NCBI RefSeq assembly: GCF_018687715.1
Contig: NC_056755.1
Coordinates: 32,142,501-32,206,500, forward strand
DNA: 64,000 bases
Source of the DNA: Carya illinoinensis
Lineage: Eukaryota; Streptophyta; Magnoliopsida; Fagales; Juglandaceae
Reading direction: 5' to 3'
The notes beneath the pieces were generated by a model, which was not told the origin of the DNA, ran no database searches, and saw nothing but the letters and a program-made list of their open reading frames with translations. This document shows, one piece after another, positions 1 to 11,783 of the stretch; positions within the stretch are counted from its first letter, which is position 1, and each line of letters begins with the position of its first letter. The translations under genes were made by a program, and so were the position numbers.

Positions 1-730
1 TCGAGAGGCACCGACTATACTAAAGGCAACCTATTGAACGCCAGGCTGGCAGAGAAAAATGTTATCCCAATCACCATAAAGAATAGTTTATCCAAGTCAA
101 CGATGCAGACGGATCTTTTGTTGGTACCAGTAACTGATTGTGTCATCCATTGCATCATAGCTACGTGGGAAAAATGTTTTTTCTTTTTCTTGAATAATTT
201 ACTATTTATTATCATACAAACAGTCTATTATTATTTATAAATTATTTATTATTTTTTTGTTACTGTAAAATCAACTCAACATTCGAACATAATCTTAAAT
301 ATTTTTTAATAAGATAAAAAATTAGTTGGTGATTGGCCTGAAGAAAAAATCGTCAGGATTTCTCAATTAGCACAAGTCAAAAAATATAAAATAAAGAGAG
401 AAACCGAGTTAAAATGTTAAAGTGTTTTTTATTTGAAGAGTCAAGCCATATACTATCAAATTATTAGACTTTTGCTTAAAAAAAAAAAATTATTAGACTT
501 TTAATATTATGACTTTTATATTATTTATAATTATTCGAATGAATCTTTGAACAATATTAAATAGGTAAGAAATATTGAAATACTTGCCTTGAATTGCCTT
601 GAATAAGATAATCATGTTGCAATCTTATACAAGTCAACGTATCAAACCAGTCTTGTTGAGATAATAAAGGAGAGTCATTGAATATAGAAGAGATAGGAAA
701 CTCACCCTTTTAAATAGAGTTTTATTACAT
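1..730. other. AT-rich intergenic DNA, no gene seen
   Basis: Only short open frames lie here and none resembles a known protein. The stretch is dominated by A/T runs. I see no domain, splice pattern or repeat boundary that I can support. Confidence 0.5.
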
Positions 731-733
731 GTA

Positions 734-890
734 AATATAATCACGTACTAATCTGCATATCAACACTGATTTACTCATACTTAAAATTTAAATTAATATT
801 ATTTTTAATAAAATCTATTTTTTGACCAATCACATCACATTAGTGCACAGATTAGTATATAATTATAGTTGTAACTATATTTTTCCTTTT
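734..890 (+). mobile_element. Small MITE, family B, copy 1
   Basis: A ~155-bp AT-rich segment bounded by inverted motifs: CGTACTAATCTGCA on the left and TGCACAGATTAGTATA on the right. The reverse complement of 8030-8195 aligns along its length, sharing the blocks CTAATCTGCATATCAACAC-like, AAATTTAAATTAAT and TTTTTAATAAAAT. Two dispersed copies with inverted ends point to a miniature inverted-repeat element. I could not fix the target-site duplication. Confidence 0.55.
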
Positions 891-946
891 AAATAAGACA
901 ACAATAAAGTGTCACACGTGTGAAGACCTCCGCAACATGATTAAGG

Positions 947-1131
947 TATGTTTTAGATAGTATGAAGAGGGAAGAGGCTTTTTATAAAAGTTAAAAGTTG
1001 AATAAAATATTATTTTAAGATTTAGAAAAATTAAATTATTTATTATATTTTATATAAAAAATTTAAAAAATTATAATAATAAAATGAAATAAAATATTTT
1101 TAATATCTAAACAGAAATTAAGACTAGAGTT
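947..1131 (+). mobile_element. Tourist-like MITE (family A), degraded copy
   Basis: Begins with TATGTTTTAGATAGT and ends near TTTTTAATATCTAAACAGA, a pair of imperfect inverted ends. The interior (TTATTATATTTTATATAAAAAATTT-like text) matches the better copies at 31404-31605 and 17061-17420. Ends are diverged, so boundaries are approximate. Confidence 0.45.
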
Positions 1132-1997
1132 ACTGTAAATATAACTACATATACTATATTATAACTATATATAAGCAAACCTATATGTTCTATACATCCG
1201 ATGTAAATATAGATATAGTTTACAAATATATTATATAAGAGTTTTGTTACTCAACATTCCAGACATCACCCATTATATATATTTTTAATTATTTTTATTT
1301 TATTCATATTAAATTGATTAAGTTCTTATACTTATCATTCTTATACCATATACTTACTAAATGAAAAAAAAAAAAAAATAATAAAAGATCGGACCGTAAA
1401 GGTAATATAAAGCAAATTATAGATATTATATAATGAAAAAACTGTTTATAACATAAAAATGGATGCAGTAATATAAAGCAAATTTGGGTAATATTTCCAG
1501 TCAATTAATTTTCTAATTATAGATTGGAAATATGGATGCAAATCCTAGTACTTGTTTATATCCGAATCCACATCCGAGTTTATAACACGGTCCGGGTATC
1601 CGTCCGGATTAATCTTGTTATCACTTAGGAGTGTACTCAGCTTTCCAATTATAAAAATCCAGTTACCTAAACTATAACGGGATACCCAAATTTTTAAGAA
1701 ACTGTTTTTAAATTGAAAGTGTACAAACACAAAACGAGGTCGTTATTAAGAGGCAAGTTACAAACTGAATTATTGTTAAAGTTTTCAGAGCTAATTTATG
1801 CTTTATTTTAAGTAATTAATATAAATAATATAACCTTCCTAGAAAAATGAATCAATTTCGAGCCGAGCTCAATATGTTGACTTTGTTAGAACTTGAACTT
1901 GGATGCTGAACCGAAGAGCCAAACAATGAGTCTAAATTCACCCACAAAGGTGTAGCCTGAGGAGGGGTCTCGGTAAGGCATTTGGATTCCTTTTTAT
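1132..1997. other. Intergenic, with a possible hAT end fragment
   Basis: No gene is recognised. Near 1530-1605 the text carries GGATGCAAATCCTAG followed by CCGAATCCACATCCGAG and GGTATCCGTCCGGATTAAT. This recalls the terminal and subterminal motifs of the large element at 31733-36208. It may be a remnant of that family, but no second end or target duplication was found. Confidence 0.35.
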
Positions 1998-2295
1998 TGA
2001 ACATCCATAAGGTCCAATCCGGTCCATTCAGTCCGGTTTAATTTATTTATTTATTTATTTTTAAATAGATTAATAAAAAAAATTATTTAAATTACTAAAT
2101 TTAAATTAAGTAAATTATTAACGTGGATTATACAACTAACTTGTTAAAAAAAAATATTTTATATGTTTAATGATAATAAATTAGATAAAAAATTAGATAA
2201 TTAATTATATAAAATAATATATTTAAAAATTAAAAATATATATTTTCCTAATTTGGTCGGTCTGGTCCGAGGAAACCCCATCCCAGAAACGGACT
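1998..2295 (+). mobile_element. hAT-like MITE (family C), degraded copy
   Basis: Collinear with the well-bounded element at 56489-57014. Both carry GAACATCCATA, then a GGTCCGGT-like stretch, then an AT-rich core with AATAAAAAAA-TTATTTAAAT-ACTAAATT and AATAATAAATTAGATAAAAA. Both close with a GTCCGGTCT-type block. The true ends and target duplication are not clear in this copy. Confidence 0.55.
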
Positions 2296-2555
2296 AAAGA
2301 CCAAAAGTAGGGGAGAAACGATCGTCCGACCAGCTTTCTCCCCTAATTGACAACTAGCATTTCCCTTTTATTTGATCGAGCTGAACTTGAGCGTGCGCTT
2401 TCCGGCTTGAACTTAAAAAATCTTTCAAATATAACAAGAATGAGAGGTACAACTGCAATAAACCCAAACTAGATCATGTAGAAAATAAAGAATAAAATAC
2501 TGTGGTTCTTTGTTTTTTTTTTTTTTTTTTTTTGTTTATTGAAAAGCTTGATAAT

Positions 2556-5500
2556 CTAGGCATGTGAAAATTTCGCACGTGACCTCCAGTCCTGAATGGC
2601 AGAACGTAGTGTCTGGTTTGGAGTTAATGTCAAATGCTGGAGTCTAAGCTTTGTAACAGGTGATACATTATGTTTCTTAAGCCATGCCTGAATTGCTTCA
2701 TGCTCGTATGTAAAACCATCAGCAGCAATGTGTGGGTCATCCATGATTTCCTGCATTACCAACGAATCAACACATGAGAGGAAAGCAACATTTGAAATTC
2801 AAGCTCATTTAACCAATTCTATCTGATAAAGTGCAAGATTTTACCTGTAGGATTGGACAGAAGTAGTGTTTTGGTGCATTAATATTGTCTCTTTCTACGC
2901 TTGAACTAGCATTTGCAACATCACTGAGTCTTTTGAGGACTGGCAGAACTTCTGTATCAAGATCTGGTCTATCCCTGCATCTAAGTTTTGAGCACCTCAG
3001 TGCAATTCGAGCTAGTTCCTCTGTTTCGGCCAATGGCCAACCTCTGACTGACTTATCTAAGATGTCAGGAAGGGTGCCCTTTGTCATGGCATTTTCAACA
3101 GTTGATAGAAGCCTATTTGGTTTGCGACCTGTTAGCAACTGTAAGGTTATGACTGCAAAAGCATATAAATCTGATTTGGGTCGGATCGTGCCGGTTCTCA
3201 GATACTCTGGGTCCATGTAGCAGAGTGTACCGGCAAGGATTGAGTCTCTGTACTCCGTAATGTCGTCAGGCACAGCATCAGAAATCATCTTTGCAAGCCC
3301 AACATCTCCAATTTTGCTCACATAATTTCTGTCTAGCAATATATTACCTGGCTTTAGATCGCGGTGAACAATTGGCTCTGGTTTTGAATTATGTAAGAAT
3401 GCAAGTCCACAAGCGATTTCAAAAACTATCTGGTATCGAACAAACCAAGGAAGTGGTGCTTGGCCATCTCGGTGGAAAATATGTTCCTCCAAGCTTCCAT
3501 TTTCCAAGTATTCATAGACCAGGGAAGCATTCTCAGGACAGGCTCCAAGCATCAAAACCACGTTGGGATGGCGCAACTGGCTTAAAACTTCAACCTAAAA
3601 AGGATTGGGAGAATACAGAGGCAAACACTTGCATCATATTTGCAGCAACAAACCATGGCTTCAGGATATTCAGCACTGAAGTAATTCGCAATCAGGATTT
3701 ATTGGAAGATGCCATTTAAAATATAAGAAAATCATAGGTTACCAAATTCAAGAAGAGTTCTATTACAAAGTAGTAAGTTGAGAATCAGCTTGAGTGGTGC
3801 CATTGCTGGCACAATAAGTCAAAAATAAGGGGCTTGAAGAACTGAAAAAAAAAAGTCCTGCAAAAGGAAGGTCTGCCTGCAAGTGTTCATAGGGAGACCA
3901 AACCCATTTCTGCAAAACCAACTGCTTTACAGTTATGTCTGTTTTTTTTTTTTTGGGGGGGGGGGGGGAGGGGGGGGGGGCAGGTTGGTAGGCTGAAAAG
4001 GGAGGGAAATAACCTACCAAAAGCACACGAGAGTGGGGAAGGGAGTGAAGGGAGATCAGGGGATCCCCTCTACCTCCCTGGCCACCATTTTGTTTCCTCC
4101 CAAGTGCAAGGAAAAAGAGAGAGAAAATCTGCTGCAATGTTTAACTCTTGCAAAGCCCACAACACAATCTGCTCTCTCACCAACTTTTGTCTCCACAATC
4201 AAACTTCTAGAGGGCAAATATCATTCCTCTCTTTCATTTCCATTAGTTCCCACCCTATTGCAACCAAACATAGTACATGGACTTCAAGGGAGTTCAAAGG
4301 ACATTTAGTAGCTTTCACTGATACACGTGATATTATTGAGGATAATGGACATGGACTAAAACAAAGATGATTGTCACACTTCTGAATTTCTAAAAGAAAT
4401 TCAAGAATTCAACAACGGACATTTGGTAGAAGACAGCAGGGGGATCGACTGAGTTTAGAAACATTACTGTAACTGAAAAGTGAAAAGGATCTAATAAGAA
4501 AAATACCTCTTTCAGAAACTCCTCTTTCTTGCCAATTGCATCATGACTTAGAACCTTAACAGCTACCGGAATGTGATCAAGACTGCACTTGTAAACTTTC
4601 CCGTACCCACCTTCACCAATCACATTACTCTCTGAGAATAATTCTGTTGCTGTCTCTATTTCATCCCTAGTATACCTTCTGTACCTCTTGTCACCAGAGA
4701 ATAGTGCATCAACAATTTTCTGTTTCTCCAAGGACTCCTTGAGGGCATTCAGTTCAGCTATCTTCCTTTCATAAGCCTCTTTAGCAAGTAAGTTTCGTGC
4801 CTCCTCAACCTCCTTAATGGCTTCCAAATACTTGGCTTTGTCTTCAGCAGCAATTTTCCTCAGAGTTTCTTCTCTATCTCGAGCAGCATTTACTCTTCTA
4901 GCCTCTTCAAGGCATTCAGAGGAAAGTAACTCAACCTGCAAATTGAAGAACCAATGGCAAAATATCAGAGTTATATTAGATAGTTTAGATATAACACATT
5001 CTTTCTCCCTAGCCAACCAAAATTACACATTCTTCTCCAAGATCCTTTTTATAGTTTAGATATAAGCATGTGATTTTGCCAACATAACACAAAAACTTTG
5101 GATGCAAATATGTTAATTTTGTCTTGAAATATACCACAAACCTAGTTCAAAACTGAAAGAACTCCTAAAAAACTGATTTCTTATCATTTTTTTCCCCTGA
5201 AAGGTTGGATATAAATAGAAGTTTAATTTAAGTTTTTAAATCTTATGCCTTCAGATCTTTGAAACATCACTTAATGATAAAACATCCACCATAATATTAT
5301 TTCTCAGCAGTATGAACCCTTACTTTTTTTTGAGAATGGACCAAGTCTTCACAGGCCCGTTTGTACATGGCAACAGTATTCTGAATTTCAAGTTGCAGTT
5401 GTTCTACTTCAGCCTGAATACCTGTCTGCACAAAGGTACTTCATATTATACTCGCATACTACAACAACAGAAAAATCGAAGAGTTGTATAACCATCATAA

Positions 5501-7766
5501 AAATTTTTACCTGCCCAGGTTTTGTAGAGGAAAAGGAATTGCAGTGCTTAATCGTTTCAAAGTCACCCTCAAATGTTTGATGATTCCTTTCATGATTCAC
5601 ACTGGAATTTGTAAAAGAATCCATATTTGTGAATGCTTGAGAATTTACGTAACTAAGCTGCAGCATTGATGATGTTCCAAAGCTGTTGTAAACCTTGGGT
5701 TCTACAGAGGGAAAATCAAGCCTAGATAGTTGTTTAGTAACGTCACTGGAACCTTCTTTATTATCTGTAAGAGGAATAATTAAACAATTAAGGAAGTGAC
5801 AAATTGTTGCCTGATATATGAATATGATGCACTCTCAACTTACCAACAGTGAATAAGGAATCAGCTGGTTTTGTGAGGATATTGTCTCTAGATACAATAT
5901 AAATATTGCAACTGCCAGTTGCACATCTCAGAACAGTTGTTGGTACCCGGGGTCCCTTTAGCTTCCTAAAAGAAATTGCAATAAATCTCAGAAGCAGTAT
6001 AAAAAATGCAGAGTACGAACAAAACACCCCTCCCCCAAAAACAAGCTGTAAAACTGTAAGAAAAGTTAAGGAACTACAGTTTTGAGCTTCACAAATTAAC
6101 CATAAATACAGCCAAAGAAGGGCCTCATCAGATTATACTTACCAAATATTTAGGACTGGGATGTCATCAGATTATCTTTTCATGTAGCCAAGACTTGCTC
6201 TACTAAGCACACACTTAATAAACTCCCATGATTAAAATCCTCCAGCTATGTTCCCATGAATACTAGAGTAATGCTTAGTAGCATAAATACTAGAGTAATG
6301 CCTAAGTTCTAGAATAGCTGAGATAAAACGTCAGATTGTACATAAGATATCAACAAAAATGGGTTGTAATAACATAGTTTCCTTAGACATGAGAAGACAT
6401 TTAGACATCAGTGTCTTCTCAAGTGTAGTACAGGTGTCTTAGGCTGGACCTTCATGGTGTCCTCAATAAAGTTGATACAAGTTGTTCCAATTAGTCATAA
6501 CCTCACTGTTTCGATGATTTCATATCACAAATGGATATCTTTCTAACCATATGGATTAACAGCATATAAGCATTTAATAAAATAAAGGATGATACTCAAA
6601 GTAAGAATGATAACATACCTCATAACAAAGTTTGAAGAGCAAGATCCTAGAACTAAACTTTGAATTCCCGCTGCAGATACATATCTAAGGAGTGCAGTCC
6701 CGGGATCATCATCCTCCAGAAGCAAGGTTTCCATCTATACAAGTTACCACAATAAAATTCATACTTCCCTACAACCTCAACATGAGCAGAACCTAGCTTG
6801 AGCAAGAAGAAAATCTCACCTTTCTCGTTTTGCATAGTTCCTTATATGGAAAAAACACCTTTTCAAACTCTAGTTTCACATCCTCCACGTATGTTGCCAC
6901 CACATTCTCAGCCAGTTCTTCTACAGGAATATGCTCTCCCGCTGTTATAAAAAATTAAAATAAATAAACAACAGCCCGACTAACGTGACATTGTAGCTCA
7001 CTACCCCACAACTCAACAGCTATAAAATCAATGTCCAATTTCTAACAAATGTTGGCCCATGATTACTTGTTTACTACGTTCTTTGGTTGGGAAATTCAGT
7101 CAATTGCCAAAATCGTCCGTAATAGTATCTTCGAAAATTCACCTCACGCAGATATAATTCCATCAATGGTAATTGTCACGATAACACACGAACATCTAGC
7201 TTCCGTTTGTTGGAGTTTTAAGAGTAAAATCACACATCGTGTAATAACAACAAAAAATAAATAGACAGCATGATATTATTGTAACCCAACCCACTGATTT
7301 GGCTAAATGAGGTCTAACAATATCTGTTGGAGACTCTGTTTTTCTCTCCCAACATCGTTCTGTTCTCACATATTTGTAGCAGCCAAGCAAAAGCCTTATA
7401 AAAAATTAACCCAGGAAAGGTAGCCGAGCGCAGAAATCACTCAAGCTGAGAAAAACTGATTTGACAGCTTGAGTGTCCACGAGTCGAAGATTAGAGAAAA
7501 TTGGAAACTTAGAACATAAAGCGGTCCAAATAAAGACGCCAGGAATTCAGTTTTTTCCCCCCACTTCTCGAAATCAAACAAACGGAGCAGATAGAAAGGA
7601 ACGTACATGGAGTCGGGATTGAAGCGATTCTGGGCATGACATGGACTAAGACAAAATGATCGGTCTTGAGCATGAGATTCTCCACTGCCCAGCGAACCGC
7701 GCGTCGACTTCCTCTGCCTCCACCTCCGCCGGAGCTGCTGTTCACTGCAACCGCCACTGATGTCAT
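2556..7766 (-). CDS. U-box domain-containing protein kinase with USP domain (PUB35/PUB52-like)
   Basis: Predicted E3 ubiquitin ligase with a receptor-like-cytoplasmic-type kinase; cytosolic, since no signal peptide or membrane segment is seen. Nine exons read on the minus strand: 7766-7607, 6941-6820, 6734-6619, 5965-5844, 5764-5511, 5425-5324, 4935-4507, 3594-2845, 2750-2556. All have GT..AG borders and the frame stays open for 749 codons. Residues ~18-170 form a universal-stress-protein domain. Residues ~260-370 are a charged coiled coil. The kinase follows, with glycine loop GEGGYG (399-404), Lys419, HRD with Asp514, and DVG at 532 in place of DFG. The U-box starts near 677 (YFCPILQEIMDDP, then ADGFTYE). 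The order USP, coiled coil, kinase, U-box is typical of Arabidopsis PUB33-35/PUB51-52. Members often exceed 780 residues, so this one is slightly short, mainly in the linker. The start is the first ATG in frame with the USP domain. Confidence 0.9.
3942..3980. repeat. Homopolymer T-run then G-run in an intron
   Basis: A run of 13 T is followed by about 26 bases that are almost all G. It lies in intron 7 of the U-box kinase gene (3595-4506). Exact length is probably unreliable because such tracts are prone to sequencing error. Confidence 0.85.
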
Positions 7767-8029
7767 CTTCGCCTGATCAAAACCACCGGCGAGTGGAGCT
7801 CGGGGCTTTTGAAGCTAGGAAGCCGGAAGATAGATTTTTCTGTCAACGCGATTTTTCTGTCAACGCGGAATGTAGCAGTCTTTTGTTCTACAAAACTGGG
7901 GAATGTTTCCGTTGGGGTCGTTGACTGACTGTAGAAGGTTGTTTCGACATTTCGCGCATGGAAGGAGATAGGTGGATAATCAATAAATAAGGAAATTGAC
8001 TTTTTTGTCTTTGGCAGAAAATATTTTAT
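7767..8029 (-). promoter_or_regulatory. Upstream region of the U-box kinase gene with a 17-bp direct repeat
   Basis: A 17-bp unit (ATTTTTCTGTCAACGCG) occurs twice head to tail at 7834-7850 and 7851-7867, 68-101 bp upstream of the ATG. Each unit contains GTCAA, the reverse of a TTGAC core. A full W-box TTGACT lies on the plus strand near 7921. Binding by WRKY factors is inference only. No clear TATA box is assigned. Confidence 0.4.
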
Positions 8030-8195
8030 GTTAAGAAAAATTTAGTTATAAACATAATTATGTATTAATATATATATTAATATAATATAATTAATTAAAA
8101 AGTAAATTTTATTAAAAATAAATTAATTTAAATTTTAAATATAAAGAAATTAGTATTGATATGTAGATTAATACGTAATTCTGCTTGTACGTAGC
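8030..8195 (-). mobile_element. Small MITE, family B, copy 2
   Basis: The reverse complement of this stretch aligns with 734-890: TACGTATTAATCTACATATCAATAC, then AAATTTAAATTAAT and TTTTTAATAAAAT blocks. The two copies stand in opposite orientation on either side of the U-box kinase gene. Confidence 0.55.
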
Positions 8196-8299
8196 AAAAC
8201 TCATATTTATATAGCCAATACAATAAGATACAAAGTTCAGATCCGAATTTATACAGATAAAGATGAATTTTACCATGGTAAGATTACAATAAAGATGGA

Positions 8300-9720
8300 G
8301 GAAGTTTGATCAATGGAATATTGTCAAAGGCTTATGTTGTTGCTGCCTAGTGCACAATTTTGTGCACGCATCGATTTTAAGATCAATAAATTTTCCTCTT
8401 CATTTCAAGAATAAATTTAAAATATATTTGATATCACTAACTATGGGGCTCAAGATTCAATCTTGGATAATGGAGTGAGAGATAGCTTTGATGGTTACAT
8501 TAGAATCTCCTAGCAGAATGATTCTTTCTAGGTTTAGCAAAGCTGCATCTTTAATGCCCATTAATGCCACTAATACTTTTCCTAAGTTCGGGCTTTCATA
8601 CATATTGTTGCCAATATATTCCCCTGCTGCCTGATTGCAACATTAAAGAAGATGAGGTGAAACCCCACTGAATGCATATCTTCATTTTCTTCTACCTGGT
8701 TGTTTTCTAAGGACCAAGCTCTAGAGTGCTATTGAAAAGAATTTTAAACAGACTCTATATAGGACCTAGGGAGGGGACAGACTGTTTGTGCTCTAATTTG
8801 TTCCTATTGAATCAAAGGTTATCCATAGCAATGCTAGCAAAGATCTGGAAGGAATGATGATCTTCCTCTGGGATGTTAACTTCCGATGGGTTGATGATGA
8901 TTTTAACCCAGTTAGAGATATATTGACTTGCAAATAGGGAGATGTCTATAGGCTAACTGGAATTCCTACACAGAATACGAGATCATGGGCATTTGAGAAA
9001 AAGGTGGGTGAGATCTTCGTGCTTAGTTTTGTACAAAGGACATTGATGAGTTCTTCTTCAAGGGAAATGACAGAACCAATAAAAACCTTGGTAGGAAGGA
9101 GGTTATGGCAAATTTTTCAAAGAAGTAATTTAAGATGGTCTTGCAGCTTAATTTTCCATAAGCCTTTCTAATTAAAAGTGGGAGTGGGAGGGAAGGCCTC
9201 ACTAACCAACTCAACATAGGCTGATTTGACAGTGAAATATCTTGAGAAATGGTGAAGCCATCTAATTTTTTCATGATAAGAATGGAAATTGTACATTTCC
9301 AAAGGAATTTTTTGGATTTCTCTGGATGTATGTTCCATGAAGAGTGTGCCCAGGAGGAGTGTATTCCATCTCCTCGGATTTTCAAGGGTCAGCTCGGCCA
9401 CTTTGGTGTTTTGCTCATATCCAACGTATGAGGGATTAGGAAGAGGCTTGCCAGAAGTTATGGAGGGGATCCAAGGATCATTTCAAACGTTTGTGCTGGC
9501 CCCATTATTAATTTGAAAGCAAATAATAGTTCTCAGGAAATCTTTTTGCTTGAGGAGGCTTTTTCGAACAAAGAATATGAAGGTTTGGAGATGGCCTCAA
9601 AGAATGAGTTGGTTCTGAGATAAATTTTTGAAATCCCTTCTTTCCAGAGATTGGAAGCTCCGTTAATTAAGTTCCAAGCAAACTTCATAACAAGAGCCGA
9701 GTTGAAAGCAAACATGGTAG
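8300..9720 (-). pseudogene. LINE (non-LTR retrotransposon) ORF2 3' part, degenerate
   Basis: Minus-strand fragments in several frames match the C-terminal part of plant L1-type ORF2. At 9715-9533 is AFNSALVMKFAWNLINGASN, the usual stretch after the reverse transcriptase. At 9400-9170 is FSRYFTVKSAYVELVSEAFP, the start of the zf-RVT region. The downstream part toward 8300 looks like a decayed RNase H region, but this is weaker. Frame changes and stops occur throughout, so it cannot be functional. No poly-A tail or target duplication was located. Confidence 0.7.
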
Positions 9721-11783
9721 ATTGATGTGTTTGGTAGGTGTGCAGATTTTGGGTAGATTCTTAAGGAAAAAAATGGATAAATATGATAATCATATGAAAA
9801 ATGGTGGATTTTTTTTTTAAAGAGTATATAAGATTTACATACTTTTAAATTATATCTTATATTACCTAATAAATAATGACATGTATTATATCATTATTTT
9901 AATACATATCGATACGAAGGTGTAATGCCCTACTCTCTATAATTAAGAATAAAGTCAATTTTAGAATTATTTGGAGAACTACTATTGACCTTGACTTAAA
10001 AATATTTTTCTTCTTAACGAAGCGCCAGATACAAAAGATTTCATAAATAAACAAGTCAGTCTTTATTGAATACTTAAAATCCAAAAGAGAGTCTGTGGAA
10101 ATACTTATTTAAAATCAATAAATTCTCATGTGCTTATAAAAATAACTTATTAAACTAAAGATCATAAAATTGAGCATAACATAAACTATCTAGGCCTTTG
10201 CCTCGCCTCCCTGGGCTAAGTCTTGTCCTATAGTTTCATCCCCTCATAGCACTAATTCAATATTTTTGGGATGAAGCTGATTACCGAGAGGTAGGCAACG
10301 ACGGAGGCTAACAGGTTGATCTTGGGAAGTGCTAGGTCTGCTTTTGGGTGGTTTTAGTTTGGTGTAGGGGAAACTTTGGAGGGTGGTAGCAACTTTGTGG
10401 GTCATGGTGAGGGAGCAAGTGCTCTGTTTTGAGGAGCAAAAATAAAGGCTTGCCGTGTGGGGTTGATGCATGGAGGAAGACAATGGAGATCTGTTGTAGT
10501 AGAGGGGTTGGTTTTCAGTGGTTCTGCAACAACTTGGTTGGACTTTACCAGTTAGTACTGAGTGCAAAAGTGAGATGGCTACACAACTGGGACATGGGCA
10601 GTGCATGCTTGGGGCTAGTCTACTTGCAAGAGGGAAAACAGGGCTCTAGTAGTGGTCCTATACTTGGTTGTTGGACTTGTGAGTAGCATGCAATGCTGTG
10701 GTTGCTAAACTTCACATGGGGGTGGATGGTTTACAGCTTGGGGCATGTGTTGGTTTGAGGGAAGGAGGTAGCAGCAACGTGCTATTGTGCTTGTTGGAGA
10801 GGAAGTGACGTGTAGGTGGGCTAATGGACATGCTGTAAGGGTTGAAGGGAGGTGTTTTGTGAAAGGGGAGGGCTACTATGTGTGGGTGAGGTCACTTGGA
10901 GGCTACGATATGCTGAGGGTAACCAGGGAACTAAATTAGGGCTTGAAGAAGAATGTGATGCACGTATAGTGCATGGAGCTTAGTGTGTATATCCATATAT
11001 ATATATATATGGAGTAGATTTAAGAAATTTAACATGAAGAGACTTATAGAGCTATAACCCTATTGGGAGATAATTCTATTGGGGCATGAATTCTAGTGTA
11101 AAGTGGAGACCTGCATGGTTTATAATTATAGAGAAACCAGCATTGGCCTAATGGGTTTGGATTCATCTTATGGGCCAATTACCAAGTAAATAGATTATAC
11201 TTCATCCATAAAATATTAAATGGCTTGAACCTAATTATCAAGCCCAATAACATTTAATAATCTATCATAATAAATTATTTTAGGTGTGTGACTTAGTCAA
11301 AATTACTCATTAAATCTCAAATGGGCTTCCCATGAATATTAACATCAATAATTTAATAATTTGTAGGCTATTCCAAAATGACCCATTAAACTTAATGTAG
11401 GCCCAATAAAACTATCTATATTTCATTCCTAATGATATGGAGTAATATCAGATATAGTTTTAAGATATATAAGTCATCTATATTTCCGTTGAAAAAGTGG
11501 GCAAATTTTGAATTCATAAGAAAAAATCTACTTTTTAATGATATGTTCCACTTTTCTTGAAAGGGAGTATGCAGGTTTTGTACATCTTAGTACTGTATCT
11601 AGACTTCTAGTATAACTTTAAAATATAATATATAACATTAATGTGGAAGTCTCTTTTATTTTTAAAAATAAATTTAAAATATAAGTCTAATTTTTAATAT
11701 TTTTGGAAATTCTATTTTTAATTTAAATTTTATACTTTGGTAATATAATATAATAATATTGATACAATATGGTTAAGTGGTTA
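9721..11783. other. Unassigned intergenic DNA, probably old repeats
   Basis: 9921 begins TGTAATGCCCTACTCTC, which resembles the start of a plant LTR, but no matching second copy was found. 10240-10960 is noticeably richer in G on the plus strand and holds a 120-codon minus frame of low-complexity composition that I do not accept as a gene. An (AT)n run lies near 10997-11012. 11100-11420 has several GGCCCAATAA/GGGCTT motifs. Confidence 0.35.

Noticed and set aside
10244..10606. 120-codon minus frame in a G-rich stretch
   Set aside because: Cys/Ser/Pro-rich composition, no ATG-supported context, no domain, and no splice pattern.
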